Source: Achromobacter dolens
Lineage (GTDB): Bacteria; Pseudomonadota; Gammaproteobacteria; Burkholderiales; Burkholderiaceae_B
Assembly (NCBI RefSeq): GCF_902859745.1
Contig: NZ_CADIJW010000001.1
Span: forward strand, 372,001 to 436,000
Direction of reading: 5' to 3'
Length of the DNA: 64,000 nt
A program made the position numbers and the translations under genes. Shown here in pieces: positions 55,002 to 64,000 of this stretch (positions within the stretch are counted from its first letter, which is position 1; every line of letters begins with the position of its first letter). The notes under the pieces were generated by a model. It saw only the letters and a program-made list of their open reading frames with translations. It was not told the DNA's origin and made no database searches.

Positions 55002-57446
55002 ATGCCTTCTGTACCCTCGCTTCGTCACTCCGCCACACTCGCGCCCCTGGCGCGCGCCGTTGTCATCGCGTTGACCGTCCTGGGCGCTGCGCCGTCCGCG
55101 CAGGCGCAGGCCGTTCCCGGCGCGCAGGCGTCGCGTCACTATGATGTGCCGTCCGGTCCGCTGGGCCTGGCGCTGAGCCGGTTCGCCGCCCAGGCCGGGG
55201 TGGTGCTGTCGTTCGACGCCACGCTCACCCAGGGCCGCCAGAGCGCCGGCCTGCGGGGTGACTATGGCGTGGCCGCGGGCCTGGCGGCGATGCTGTCGGG
55301 CACCGGACTGGAGGCCGTCAACCACGGCGGCAACCGCTATGGTTTGCGCGCCGCCAATGCGCAGACCCTGGCGCCGGTCGAAGTGCTGGGCGCGCGCGAA
55401 CCCGCGCCCAGCGAAGGCACCGATTCGTACACGGTCGGCGTGTCGAACACCGCCACCCGGCTGCCGATGACGCTGCGCGAGACGCCGCAGTCAGTCTCGG
55501 TGATGACGCGCCAGCGGCTCACCGACCAGGGCCTGAACACGCTGGAAGACGCCATCGTCAACACCCCGGGCCTGACCTTCAAGAAGAAGGGCTCGGCCGA
55601 CGACAACGAGAAGGGCCTGTATGCGCGCGGCATGGAGATCACCAACATGCAGGTCGACGGCGTGCCGACCCACAAGGACTTCAATGCCCTGGGGCTGGAC
55701 ACGGCGCTGTATGACCGCATCGAAGTGGTGCGCGGTTCCACCGGGCTGCTGAGCGGGGCGGGCAACCCGGCCGCGTCCATCAACCTGGTGCGCAAGCGGC
55801 CGACCCGCGAGTTCGAGGCCGGCGTGGGCGCCAGCATCGGGTCGTGGGACTACAAGCGCACCGAGTTCGACCTGGGCAGCCCGCTGGATGCGTCGGGCAA
55901 GCTGCGCGGGCGGCTGGTGGGCGCCTGGCAGGAAGGCGGCTCGTTCATCGACCGCGTCAAGCAGGATTCGCAACTGCTGTATGGGGTGGTCGAGGCGGAC
56001 CTGACCGAGCGCACCCTGCTGACCCTGGGCGCGGAATACCAGCGCAAGAAGTGCACGGCGTGCTCGTACTTCGGCTTTCCCGCGTACTACGCCGATGGCT
56101 CCAAGACCGACTTCCGGCAACGGTTCAATTCCGCCACCAACTGGAGCCGCCAGGAACGCACGCGCTACAACGTCTTCGCCACGCTCGACCACGAGTTCTC
56201 GTCATCGTGGAAGGGGTCGCTGACGCTGTCGCGCACCGGCGACGACAACGACCGCACCTATGGCTGGTTCAGCAGCAACGGCTGGGCCAATCCGCAGACC
56301 GGGCAGGGCGCCTCGGTCTGGGTCGCCAAATGGCCGATCCCCAAGACCCAGAACGCGCTGGACGCCAGCCTCAGCGGCGCCTTCGACGCGCTGGGCCGCC
56401 GCCACGACCTGGTGCTGGGCGTGAGCCTGTCGCGCACCCGGGGCGACTACGACACCTATCCGCTGTGGACCGCGCCCGGCTATGACCCGGTCATCCCGGA
56501 CGTGCGCGCCTGGGATGGCGACATGCCGCAACCCCAATGGCAGGCGACGGGCAAGCGCTACTACACCGAGAAGCAGAACGCGGTCTATGGCGCACTGCGA
56601 CTGCGCCCGACCGAGGCGCTGTCGGTGATCCTGGGCTCGCGCGTCACCTGGTGGGACCAGCAGGCCTCATACACCTACAACGACGGCTCGGCCTATCCGG
56701 ACAACATGCGCGAGCAGGGCGTGTACACGCCGTATGCCGGCGTGATCTACGACCTGACGCCGACGCTGTCCGCCTATGCCAGCTACACCAGCATCTTCCT
56801 GCCGCAGCAGGCCCAGACCGTGTCGGGCAGCGGCGTCGCGCCGATCAAGGGCAATACCTACGAGATCGGCCTCAAAAGCGCCTGGCTGGACGGCCGCCTG
56901 AATGGCGCGCTGGCGCTGTTCCGCACCCGCCAGGACAACTACGCCATGCTGGACGGCGACAAGCTGGCCCCCAATGGCGATAACGCCTATGTCGCCGCCA
57001 ACGGCGCCGTGCTGCGCGGCGTCGAAGCCGAGCTCAGCGGCGAGCTCGCGCACGGTTGGCAAATGCAGTTGTCGTACGCCTACGTCAACCGCCGCCTGCC
57101 GACGGGCTTCTCGACCCAGGTCGGGCTGCCGCGCCACATCGCCAAGCTGTACACCACCTACCGCCTGCCGGGCGACTGGAGCGCCCTGACCGTGGGTGGC
57201 GGGGTGCGCTGGGAAAGCCAGAGCGGCTTCACCAGCCGCGGCCCCGGCGGGCAGCAATTCGATTCCTCGCAAAGCAGCTATGCGCTGGTGGACCTGATGG
57301 CGCGCTACCAGTTCAACCGCCAATGGTCGGCCACGCTGAACCTGAACAACGTGCTGGACAAGAAGTACTACGCCAGCACCAACGTCTACAGCAATTACTA
57401 CGGGGCGCCGTTCAGCGCGATGCTGGGGGTGAATTACCGGTATTGA
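55002..57446 (+). CDS. TonB-dependent siderophore receptor with STN domain
   Basis: This 814-residue receptor has a signal peptide ending near PSAQAQA and an STN domain (about 45-115; YDVPSGPLGLALSRFAAQAG). The plug carries LRETPQSVSVMTRQRL and IEVVRGSTGLLSGAGNPAAS, the hallmark of FhuE/FpvA-type hydroxamate and mixed siderophore receptors. The barrel ends MLGVNYRY with a terminal aromatic residue. Tyr- and Trp-rich loops fit ligand binding. The start at 55002 opens the signal peptide; the intergenic run after fecR is 86 bp and may hold the sigma-dependent promoter. Confidence 0.93.
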   Translation: MPSVPSLRHSATLAPLARAVVIALTVLGAAPSAQAQAVPGAQASRHYDVPSGPLGLALSRFAAQAGVVLSFDATLTQGRQSAGLRGDYGVAAGLAAMLSGTGLEAVNHGGNRYGLRAANAQTLAPVEVLGAREPAPSEGTDSYTVGVSNTATRLPMTLRETPQSVSVMTRQRLTDQGLNTLEDAIVNTPGLTFKKKGSADDNEKGLYARGMEITNMQVDGVPTHKDFNALGLDTALYDRIEVVRGSTGLLSGAGNPAASINLVRKRPTREFEAGVGASIGSWDYKRTEFDLGSPLDASGKLRGRLVGAWQEGGSFIDRVKQDSQLLYGVVEADLTERTLLTLGAEYQRKKCTACSYFGFPAYYADGSKTDFRQRFNSATNWSRQERTRYNVFATLDHEFSSSWKGSLTLSRTGDDNDRTYGWFSSNGWANPQTGQGASVWVAKWPIPKTQNALDASLSGAFDALGRRHDLVLGVSLSRTRGDYDTYPLWTAPGYDPVIPDVRAWDGDMPQPQWQATGKRYYTEKQNAVYGALRLRPTEALSVILGSRVTWWDQQASYTYNDGSAYPDNMREQGVYTPYAGVIYDLTPTLSAYASYTSIFLPQQAQTVSGSGVAPIKGNTYEIGLKSAWLDGRLNGALALFRTRQDNYAMLDGDKLAPNGDNAYVAANGAVLRGVEAELSGELAHGWQMQLSYAYVNRRLPTGFSTQVGLPRHIAKLYTTYRLPGDWSALTVGGGVRWESQSGFTSRGPGGQQFDSSQSSYALVDLMARYQFNRQWSATLNLNNVLDKKYYASTNVYSNYYGAPFSAMLGVNYRY

Positions 57447-57470
57447 TCGGATTGTCTTGCAATACGCGAG

Positions 57471-58556
57471 TTATCGGCCTTCCAGCATCAGGCGCGTGCG
57501 TTCTTCGGTCGATGGATGGCTGGAAAGCCAGTTCGGGGTGGTGCCGGCCACTCTGGACTGCGCCGCCAGGTCTTGCAGCAGCTTTGCCAGCAACGCAGGG
57601 TCCTTGCCGGTCTTGCGCATGAGCGCGACGGCGGTCGCGTCGGCATCCCGCTCGAAATCGCGGGAATAGGACAGGTCCAGCAGCCCCGTGCCCAGCACGC
57701 TGGCTTGGTGCAGCAGGCTGGAGGCATCACCGGTGAAGAACAGCGCCACGGTCGACAGGCCCGCCAGGCGGCCAAGACGGCGTATGCCGTGGCGGTGCTG
57801 GATGTGGCCGAGTTCATGGGCCAACACGCCCGCAAGGGCCTGGGCTGTTCCGGCCAGGCGCGCCAGTTCGTCCGTGACGATGACGGGGCCGCCCGGCAGC
57901 GCCATCGCGTTGGCGCCCACCAACGGGCCGCCTTGGCGGAACAACAACTGCGGTGGCGTCGCGCCCAGGTCGGCGTGCGCCACGAGTTCATCGAATACGG
58001 CCTGGATGGCCCGCCGGGTGTCGGGGGCGAGTTGGCTGGGGCGCAGCACGAGGCGATCGAGTGTATGCAGGACGTTGGCGCCGATGCGCGCTTCGGTAGC
58101 GGGGGGAACGGTGCGTGCAAGGCTGTCGCCCAGCCAGGGAATGGTCCAGCGCAGGCTGACGACGAACGCCAGGGTAGCCAAGGCCGCCAGTCCGAGCGCG
58201 GCCAGATTGAGGCGCTCCAGGCGATGCAGCAGATGGCTGCGGCGGCCGAGCAGGCGTTCCAGGCGGTCGACCTGATCGTTGTCATCGGTTTCGAAGACGC
58301 TGTCGTCGGGCAGCGTGGCACGCCGGGCTGTCGTGCCGATACGGCTGGACCATCGCAGCACGCCGGCCGGCAGCGTGCGGCGCGCCTGGCCATGCAGCAA
58401 CGACACGGAGCCATCCGCCTGCCATCGCAGGCTCGCCGGATGGCTGGCCGCGCTGCCGGCGGCGTAGAGCCGGCCGTGGATGATGACCGATACGGCGTCG
58501 CCTGGCGACGCCGGGGAGCCCGCCGGCTCATCCGTGTGGTCAGAGGGCCGAGACAC
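57471..58556 (-). CDS. M48-family metallopeptidase
   Basis: This protein of about 361 residues has the zinc site HELGH (247-251) with the third ligand in SRDFERDADATAV. An N-terminal cytoplasmic region (with a beta-type segment IIHGRLYAAGSAAS) precedes one or two membrane helices near residues 117-140. The GTG at 58556 is preferred because AAGG sits 8 bp before it and because the gene then overlaps the upstream gene by 17 bp, suggesting coupling. The longer ATG start at 58634 is possible. It resembles BepA/LoiP-like envelope proteases. Confidence 0.85.
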   Translation of the reverse strand: MSRPSDHTDEPAGSPASPGDAVSVIIHGRLYAAGSAASHPASLRWQADGSVSLLHGQARRTLPAGVLRWSSRIGTTARRATLPDDSVFETDDNDQVDRLERLLGRRSHLLHRLERLNLAALGLAALATLAFVVSLRWTIPWLGDSLARTVPPATEARIGANVLHTLDRLVLRPSQLAPDTRRAIQAVFDELVAHADLGATPPQLLFRQGGPLVGANAMALPGGPVIVTDELARLAGTAQALAGVLAHELGHIQHRHGIRRLGRLAGLSTVALFFTGDASSLLHQASVLGTGLLDLSYSRDFERDADATAVALMRKTGKDPALLAKLLQDLAAQSRVAGTTPNWLSSHPSTEERTRLMLEGR

Positions 58557-59715
58557 CGGCAAAACCTTCGAGCTGGCTGAACTCGGCACCGAAGGCGCCG
58601 GGGACATGGGCCAGTTGCCGTGACACGAATTCATCCAGGCCAGGCGCCGCCAGCACGGTGATGCGCTGCGTCACGTAGCGATACCGGCGCACGCGCGCCC
58701 AGGGGTAGGCCAGCCCCAGCGTCAATATGCTGGCCGCGATGCCGGACAGGGTGATCCAGGTGTAGCGCCAGGGCGCCACGGCGCTGTGCAGCCGGTGCCT
58801 GCCTTGTAGCGTGCATCGGTTGAGAATTTCATTGTGGGCGCAGGCGCCGTAGTACAACGCGGCTACGATCAGCGCGGCGTAGAGTGTCGCGAGCAGAACG
58901 GGGAAAACGGAGAGGAACATGTGCGGTCCGGCCGAAGGATGGCGATGCGACGGGTCGGTAAGCCCCCGCAGCATTTCGCTAAACGAGAACTCGGGATTTG
59001 CGGCCTGACCGACCCATTGCGCGGCCAACATTCCGACCAGGCAGACGACTATGAATATGCCCATGCCGCGCAGCAACCCGGCATACAGGATCGCCAGGCG
59101 AGGGGCGCTGAAGAAGGCGGCGTAGCCGTAACGGTGGCCTCCCGCCACATAGCTGGCACGTTGTTGCGTGGCCAGCGGGGTCAGCAGCCCGAGCGTGAAG
59201 ATAGAGAGCAGCGGCAGAAATACGAAGACGAGCAGCGCGCGTCCGTAGCTGCCCTGGAAGCCGAACCGCACGTTGCTCCAGGAGGTCATGTACGCGCGGA
59301 AACCCAGGCTGGCATTGACCAGCCATGGTACGGCCAGCAGGATGAAAAGCGATAGCAGCCGTTCGGCAAGCGGCCATACCGCGCCGATGAGCGAGACAGC
59401 GGCGATGATTGCAATGGCGAGCAGGCGCCCTTTGAATATCTGCCCGCCCGTGGCGTGATAGTCGAACCCGGCGCCTGCCAGGTAGGTGTGGCCGCGGAAC
59501 CAGCGCATCGTCCTGACCTTGGCCCAGGCCGACCAGATGCCCAAGGTGCATAGCGTCAACAGGACATTCACCGCCCACACGCCAAAGTAATCACGGGCGC
59601 GGCCGCGGAACTGCAGCGGCAGCGCTTGTGACGCTTCGTCGGGCGCCGATGGGAGGGGGGGCGTGCCGCTGGCAGCGTGGGTGCCCGCACCGGCGGGGGA
59701 GGGAAATTGCGACAT
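58540..59715 (-). CDS. yjgN: YjgN / DUF898 membrane protein
   Basis: This 391-residue protein has a soluble Pro-rich N terminus and 6-8 hydrophobic helices. The DUF898 hallmarks FRGRARDYFGVWAVNVLLTL and TLGIWSAWAKVRTMRWFRGH occur near the first helix and are echoed at the end (ILTLGLAYPWARVRRYRYVT). Proteins of this family often lie beside an M48 peptidase, as here. The function is unknown. Overlap with the peptidase gene implies joint expression. Confidence 0.85.
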   Translation of the reverse strand: MSQFPSPAGAGTHAASGTPPLPSAPDEASQALPLQFRGRARDYFGVWAVNVLLTLCTLGIWSAWAKVRTMRWFRGHTYLAGAGFDYHATGGQIFKGRLLAIAIIAAVSLIGAVWPLAERLLSLFILLAVPWLVNASLGFRAYMTSWSNVRFGFQGSYGRALLVFVFLPLLSIFTLGLLTPLATQQRASYVAGGHRYGYAAFFSAPRLAILYAGLLRGMGIFIVVCLVGMLAAQWVGQAANPEFSFSEMLRGLTDPSHRHPSAGPHMFLSVFPVLLATLYAALIVAALYYGACAHNEILNRCTLQGRHRLHSAVAPWRYTWITLSGIAASILTLGLAYPWARVRRYRYVTQRITVLAAPGLDEFVSRQLAHVPGAFGAEFSQLEGFAGVSAL

Positions 59716-59977
59716 CGGACTATCTCGGGAACGGCTAACGAAGGGCTTCGCGGATCGTAGCGATGCAGGCATCGGCGATGCCATCGGATAGGTCTGCTAT
59801 TGAGACGCGGTCCTCGCGGTTTAGGATAGGTCCGCCAGGTTGCCCGGGACGGGACGCGCCATTCAGTACACTTGCCGGTGCGATGATCTCCGGGCGGTTG
59901 CCTCCCGCGAGGCGCGCCGCAGCCACGCGGGCGGGGCGTCCGCCCTTGCGCCAACGATATTCCACGGATTCCCTGCC

Positions 59978-61033
59978 ATGCCCGCTGCCCACGCCACGCT
60001 TGCCACCGCGCTGCGCACCCCGGTCGTCTCCGCCGACGACGCGGAAACACTAGACGGTTTTTTCAAGCGGCCTGAGGTGCGCGCGTTCTACGAAGATGCC
60101 TTGGCGTCCGCGCACACCGCCGCCAGCCTGCGGTTCTGCGCCGAACTGCTGCCGTCCCTGCACCCCAGCCGGGCAGCGGCGCTGGCGCTGATGTGCGGCT
60201 CGCTGGTGGAGGACGGCGCCGATCCCGTGCTGCTATTCCCCGCGTTGCAGGCGTTGCTGGGCCCGTGGTTGCGGACCCTGCGACCGTATTGCGCGCTGGA
60301 GGTCGAGGACGACGACGCCGAAGTCGAGGAAGCCGACCGCCTGGCCTGGAAAGAGGCGGTGGCGCGGCTTGAAGCCATTCCCGAGGACCGGCGCTGGGAA
60401 CTCGATGCGCAGGTCGCCGCCATCGACACCCTGGTGCTGCCGATGATGGCCATGCTGATGCGCGACCAGCGCAATCACCAGGCCTTCGTCGCCGACGCCG
60501 ATCTGATGGACCTGCTGTATGCCATGACCACGCTCAACGACAACCTGCCGTTCGAGCAACTGCACTACCTGTGGCTGGCCTCGCGCATCAGCTACGAGGA
60601 AGAGCTCGTGGTGGTGTTGCCCACCTCCGGCACGGGCTTCGTGGCGCGGGCGCACGGCATCAATAACAATTTCCACGCCTTCACGCTGTTGCAGAACCTG
60701 ATGCGCGACCACGTCCAGGCCCTGGGCGTGCGCCGCGAGATCGCCGCGCGCGAGCCCGACGCCGAGCGCGACAGCGCCGATTTCCAGTGGCTGCAGGCCG
60801 ATGCCTATGCGCAGGGAAGGCTGGTCAACGACATGCGCTTTGCCTGGGGCGAGGCGGCGCTGCGCGACAACCTGGCCAGGCACGGCAAGCGGGTGCTGAT
60901 CGCGCTGGAGACCGAGGACGGCATGCAGCGCAACTGGTCTGGCTTCAACGGTGCGATCCATGATGCGCAGCAGCCGTCGATGACGTTCGTGCGCTATCTG
61001 ACGGCGGATGAGGTAGTGGCGTATCTGACCTGA
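59978..61033 (+). CDS. Protein of unknown function (351 aa)
   Basis: This acidic protein has an alpha-helical N-terminal half with FKRPEVRAFYEDALASAHTA and an acidic patch (CALEVEDDDAEVEEADRLAW), then SYEEELVVVLPTSGTGFVAR and GINNNFHAFTLLQNLMRDHV. No signal peptide or membrane helix is visible. I do not recognise the family. The ATG at 59978 is used because the upstream open extension is low-complexity and reads like intergenic sequence. Confidence 0.65.
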   Translation: MPAAHATLATALRTPVVSADDAETLDGFFKRPEVRAFYEDALASAHTAASLRFCAELLPSLHPSRAAALALMCGSLVEDGADPVLLFPALQALLGPWLRTLRPYCALEVEDDDAEVEEADRLAWKEAVARLEAIPEDRRWELDAQVAAIDTLVLPMMAMLMRDQRNHQAFVADADLMDLLYAMTTLNDNLPFEQLHYLWLASRISYEEELVVVLPTSGTGFVARAHGINNNFHAFTLLQNLMRDHVQALGVRREIAAREPDAERDSADFQWLQADAYAQGRLVNDMRFAWGEAALRDNLARHGKRVLIALETEDGMQRNWSGFNGAIHDAQQPSMTFVRYLTADEVVAYLT

Positions 61034-61147
61034 GCGGCAGGCGGCGGCGCCGCGCCAACGAAGGCGGCGGGCGGCCGGCACGACGCGGTGCAACAGATGA
61101 GCGACGGATGTTTCTCTTGTCTTGCGCAGCGCTTTTCATCCACATAG

Positions 61148-61170
61148 TATTGAAACTCATTTTTATTTGA
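61148..61170 (+). promoter_or_regulatory. Fur-box-like site before third ECF sigma gene
   Basis: TATTGAAACTCATTTTTATT, followed by TGA, is an AT-rich imperfect palindrome similar to the sites before the other two sigma genes. It ends 36 bp before the sigma start. Confidence 0.5.
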
Positions 61171-61205
61171 GTTCCTCAAGACGCTCGCCGGTCGCTCGCG
61201 TCGGA

Positions 61206-61733
61206 ATGAAGTGGATCGTGACTGCAGCCTATCCCCTGGTCTCGGCCGTCAAGGCGCTCTATGTCGACCATCACGGTTGGCTCACTGCCTGGCTGCGCCG
61301 CCGGTTGGGATGTCCGGAGCAGGCGGCGGATCTGGCCCATGACACTTTCCTGCGGCTGCTGACGGCCAGGGTTCCTCCCGCCGAACTGGTCGAGCCGCGG
61401 GCCTGGCTGACCACGGCCGCGCGCCGGCTGATGCTCGACCGCCTGCGGCGCCAGCGCGTCGAACAGGCCTATCTCGAAGCCATGACGCTGGCGGCGGATG
61501 CCTTGCCGCGAGGGGCGCCATCACCCGAGGCGCTGATGAGCGCGATACAGGTGGTGGAGCAACTGGCAGCCGCGCTGGCTGCGCTGGCGCCGAAAGGGCG
61601 CGAGGCGTTCCTGTTGCATTACCTGGAAGACCACAGCCAGTTGGTGGTGGCCGAGCGTCTCGGAATCTCCGTGCGGATGGTGCAGAAGTATCTGGCGCAG
61701 GGGCTGCTGCGTTGTCACCGGGTGCTGGCCTGA
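61206..61733 (+). CDS. ECF sigma factor, FecI type
   Basis: This 175-residue factor shows region 2 (VKALYVDHHGWLTAWLRRRL, AADLAHDTFLRLL) and region 4 (GREAFLLHYLEDHSQLVVAE, SVRMVQKYLAQGLL). It is clearly a sister of the two other sigma factors in the window. The ATG at 61206 is one of several possible starts, chosen because it matches the sister proteins in length. Confidence 0.9.
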   Translation: MKWIVTAAYPLVSAVKALYVDHHGWLTAWLRRRLGCPEQAADLAHDTFLRLLTARVPPAELVEPRAWLTTAARRLMLDRLRRQRVEQAYLEAMTLAADALPRGAPSPEALMSAIQVVEQLAAALAALAPKGREAFLLHYLEDHSQLVVAERLGISVRMVQKYLAQGLLRCHRVLA

Positions 61734-61773
61734 TGATGGCCGGGCGATCCGGTCGCCAACCGGAAGCCGCCGC

Positions 61774-62805
61774 ATGAGGCGCGTGCCGATCCCCGATGCC
61801 ATCGCCGAACAGGCCGCCCGGTGGGTCGTGCGCCTGAGTTCTGACGACGCGGCCGAGCGCGACGCCGCGCAGCGCGAACTGGAGGCGTGGGTGCGGCAAA
61901 GTCCCGTGCACGAGGCGGCGGCGCGGGGCATGCGACTGGTGGTGGACCGGATGCAGGATCTGCGCGGCTCGGCGGCGCAATCGGGGGCGAAATCGGGGGC
62001 GCCGGCGCGGGCGGGATTCGAAGCGGCGTTTGCCCATTCGGGCAAGCGCCGCGCGAGCCGGATGCTGTTCGCGATCGGTGCGGCGTTGCTCGTGGCCGCG
62101 GCGGGCGGGATGACACTGCGGGTGTATCCCGCGTCCTATCTGATGGCGGATGTGCGCAGCGTGACCGGCGAGTGGCGCGTCGAGCTGCTGGAGGACGGTT
62201 CGCGCGTCACCCTGGCCGGTGACAGCGCGGTAAACCTGCGATTCGACCGCCAGCGCCGGGAGCTGGAATTGGTGCAGGGACAGGCGCTGATCGAGGTGGC
62301 GAAGGATGCGCTGCGTCCCTTCGTGGTGCGCACGCGCGAGGCGCGGCTGGTCGCGCTGGGTACGCGCTTCGCAGTGGATCGGCATGACGGCGTGACGAAG
62401 CTGGCAATGATCGAATCGCGCGTGCGGGTGGAGGCGGCCGGCACGCCACCGACGCAAGCGCTGGTGGTGCGGGCCGGGCAGCGCGTGGCGGTTACGGCGC
62501 AGGGCGTCGGGCCGATTGCGGCGGTCGATCCCGGCCAGGTGGAGGACGCCTGGAGATTCCATCAGTTGGCGGCGCGGGACCAGCCGCTGGCGGACGTGCT
62601 GGAGGAGCTGAATCGGCACCGGTCCGGCCGCATTTTCTATGACGAGGCCGCCTTGGCGGGGATCCGCATGACGGTGGTGTTGCCACTGGACGATACCGGC
62701 CGGGCGTTGCGATTGCTGGCCGAGAGCGTACCCGGCCTGACGCTGCGGTTCGCCTCGTCCTATTTCGTGTGGGTGGGGAGGACCGGTGGCGAAGCCGCCC
62801 GCTAG
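61774..62805 (+). CDS. FecR-like sigma regulator
   Basis: This 343-residue protein has an N-terminal cytoplasmic domain (QAARWVVRLSSDDAAERDAA, WVRQSPVHEAAARGM), a membrane helix (about 92-110; MLFAIGAALLVAAAGGMTL) and the FecR domain (VTGEWRVELLEDGSRVTLAG). A C-terminal signalling segment (LNRHRSGRIFYDEAALAGIR) follows. It starts 40 bp after the sigma gene and precedes the receptor. Confidence 0.9.
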   Translation: MRRVPIPDAIAEQAARWVVRLSSDDAAERDAAQRELEAWVRQSPVHEAAARGMRLVVDRMQDLRGSAAQSGAKSGAPARAGFEAAFAHSGKRRASRMLFAIGAALLVAAAGGMTLRVYPASYLMADVRSVTGEWRVELLEDGSRVTLAGDSAVNLRFDRQRRELELVQGQALIEVAKDALRPFVVRTREARLVALGTRFAVDRHDGVTKLAMIESRVRVEAAGTPPTQALVVRAGQRVAVTAQGVGPIAAVDPGQVEDAWRFHQLAARDQPLADVLEELNRHRSGRIFYDEAALAGIRMTVVLPLDDTGRALRLLAESVPGLTLRFASSYFVWVGRTGGEAAR

Positions 62806-62926
62806 TCCGGGAAGATTCCCTGCGATGGGTGGTTCGTGTTTTGGAGTCCGGCGCGTCATGTCTTCTGAATGGCGATGATCCGGGACGTATCGATAGGTCC
62901 CGGCGCCCGAGCTGAGGACCACGATC

Positions 62927-64000
62927 ATGCACAAGCTCCACCCGGCAGGCCCGCGCCGCCGTTTCCGATTTTCACCGCCGCCCCAACCCCGCGGCCTGCC
63001 CCCCGCTGCCCGCCTGGTGCTGGCCGGGTTGGGCGCGTCGATCGCGCTGATTGCCCAGGCGCAGCGCGTCGACAGGCAATACGACATTCCCGCCGGCTCG
63101 CTGGCGGACGTCTTGAGCCGTTATGCGCAACAGTCCGACATCGCGTTGTCGCTGATTGCCGAACAGGTGGCCGGTCGCGAGAGTCCGGGGCTGCATGGCC
63201 GCTACGCGCTGGAAGAAGGCTTCGCGGCGCTGTTGCGCGGTAGCGGCCTGCAGGCCCGGCGCAGCGCATCCGGCTATGTGCTGGTGGTGTCGCCGGGAGC
63301 CGTGACCCTGGCGCCGGTCGAGATCGAGGGCGATGCGGTGGCCGGGAAAGAGGTCTATGCCGCGCCACGTTCATCCGTGTATCTGTCCAGCCGGGACCTC
63401 GACCGTTTCGGCCGGGTGTCGGTCGGTGATCTGCTGGCCGGCATACCGGGGGTGCAGGTTGGCGACAGCCGCAACGGCGGCGCGCTGGACGTCAACATCC
63501 GCGGCATCCAGGGGCAGAGCCGGGTGGCGGTGCGGGTCGATGGCTCCGAGCAGGCGCTGGACGTGTACCGCGGATACGGAGGCACGGCCCAGCGCAGCTA
63601 TATCGACCCGGACCTGATCAGCGACGTGACCGTCAACAAAGGTCCCTCCGTGACGTCCGGCGCCATCGGCGGTTCGGTGGAAATGCGCACGCTGGGCGTG
63701 CGGGACATCCTCACGGAAGGCAGCCGGGTCGGCCTGCGCCTGAAGGGCGAGTTATGGAACAACGGCGTGGCGCCGCCACATCGTGGCGTCAATCCGCCAT
63801 CGTCCTCCACAGGGGAGCCCTCGGCGAATGATCTGAGTGCCGTTCCGCACGATAGCCATGGCAGCCTGTTCGGGTCGCGCGCGGAATCGGGCAGCCTGGC
63901 GTTTGCCTATGCCAACGACCGCCTCGACTTCGTGGCGGCCTACGCGCACCGCAACCAGGGCAACTACTTCTCGGGCAAGAAGGGGCGGGAGCGTTATCGC
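62927..64000 (+). CDS. TonB-dependent receptor with STN domain, HasR/heme-receptor-like (partial)
   Basis: The first 358 codons of this receptor lie in the window; the gene continues beyond 64000. It has an exported N terminus, an STN domain (about 50-120; YDIPAGSLADVLSRYAQQSD), and a plug starting near residue 125. The stretches ALDVNIRGIQGQSRVAVRVD, QALDVYRGYGG and RSYIDPDLISDVTVNKGPS are characteristic of hemoglobin/hemophore-type receptors such as HasR rather than the siderophore receptors in the other two cassettes. The heme ligand is therefore a reasonable but unproven guess. Confidence 0.85.
   Translation, partial: MHKLHPAGPRRRFRFSPPPQPRGLPPAARLVLAGLGASIALIAQAQRVDRQYDIPAGSLADVLSRYAQQSDIALSLIAEQVAGRESPGLHGRYALEEGFAALLRGSGLQARRSASGYVLVVSPGAVTLAPVEIEGDAVAGKEVYAAPRSSVYLSSRDLDRFGRVSVGDLLAGIPGVQVGDSRNGGALDVNIRGIQGQSRVAVRVDGSEQALDVYRGYGGTAQRSYIDPDLISDVTVNKGPSVTSGAIGGSVEMRTLGVRDILTEGSRVGLRLKGELWNNGVAPPHRGVNPPSSSTGEPSANDLSAVPHDSHGSLFGSRAESGSLAFAYANDRLDFVAAYAHRNQGNYFSGKKGRERYR

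Overview
The window looks like chromosome of a high-GC betaproteobacterium of the Alcaligenaceae, most like Achromobacter or Bordetella. The basis is the ilvI-ilvH-ilvC order followed by pssA, the rpsO-pnp and tpiA-secG-tRNA-Leu blocks, a Bug-type solute receptor, 3-hydroxybutyrate dehydrogenase and three FecI/FecR/TonB-receptor cassettes. This assignment rests on remembered gene order and protein sequence, not on a search.

Layout. 0-1 kb: two small phage-like genes (one ASCH-like), probably the edge of an integrated element. 1-6.5 kb: a catabolic cluster (cytosine-deaminase-like amidohydrolase, LysR regulator, enolase-superfamily dehydratase, DapA-like lyase, Bug receptor) closed by a terminator and tRNA-Ser(CGA). 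6.9-12.2 kb: CPA2 antiporter, 3-hydroxybutyrate dehydrogenase, YaaA, FUSC membrane protein. 12.2-22.6 kb: core metabolism and RNA genes (ilvIHC, pssA, rpsO, pnp, threonine ammonia-lyase) with two lipoproteins. 22.6-28.3 kb: a PIN protein, then a minus-strand iron cassette (ECF sigma, FecR, TonB receptor, siderophore-type esterase). 28.4-28.7 kb: a tRNA-Leu(UAA) gene split by an Azoarcus-like group I intron. 28.8-35 kb: nitrilase/LysR, AraC/NepI-like exporter, a membrane protein, a methyltransferase. 35.3-41 kb: tRNA-Ser(UGA), quinone oxidoreductase, tpiA, secG, tRNA-Leu(GAG), a (GCTTTTT)7 repeat, and a PhoX phosphatase behind a Pho-box-like site. 41-46 kb: chemoreceptor, nitroreductase, uncharacterised proteins. 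46.2-52.1 kb: a 1995-residue protein joining a transglutaminase-like region, DUF4011, an SF1 helicase, a PD-(D/E)XK nuclease and DUF3320, probably anti-phage. 52.4-64 kb: META lipoprotein, a second iron cassette, an M48 peptidase/YjgN pair, an unknown protein, and a third iron cassette whose receptor runs off the window.

How the parts work together. Each iron cassette has a FecI-like sigma factor behind a Fur-box-like site, a FecR-like regulator, and an outer-membrane receptor with an N-terminal signalling (STN) domain. Iron starvation would lift Fur repression, and the bound ligand would then induce its own receptor. The first cassette adds a periplasmic esterase that could release iron from the imported siderophore. 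The 3.3-6.5 kb genes fit a route in which an acid is captured by the Bug receptor, dehydrated by the enolase-superfamily enzyme and cleaved by the DapA-like lyase. The two observations most worth following are the split tRNA-Leu gene and the giant helicase-nuclease.
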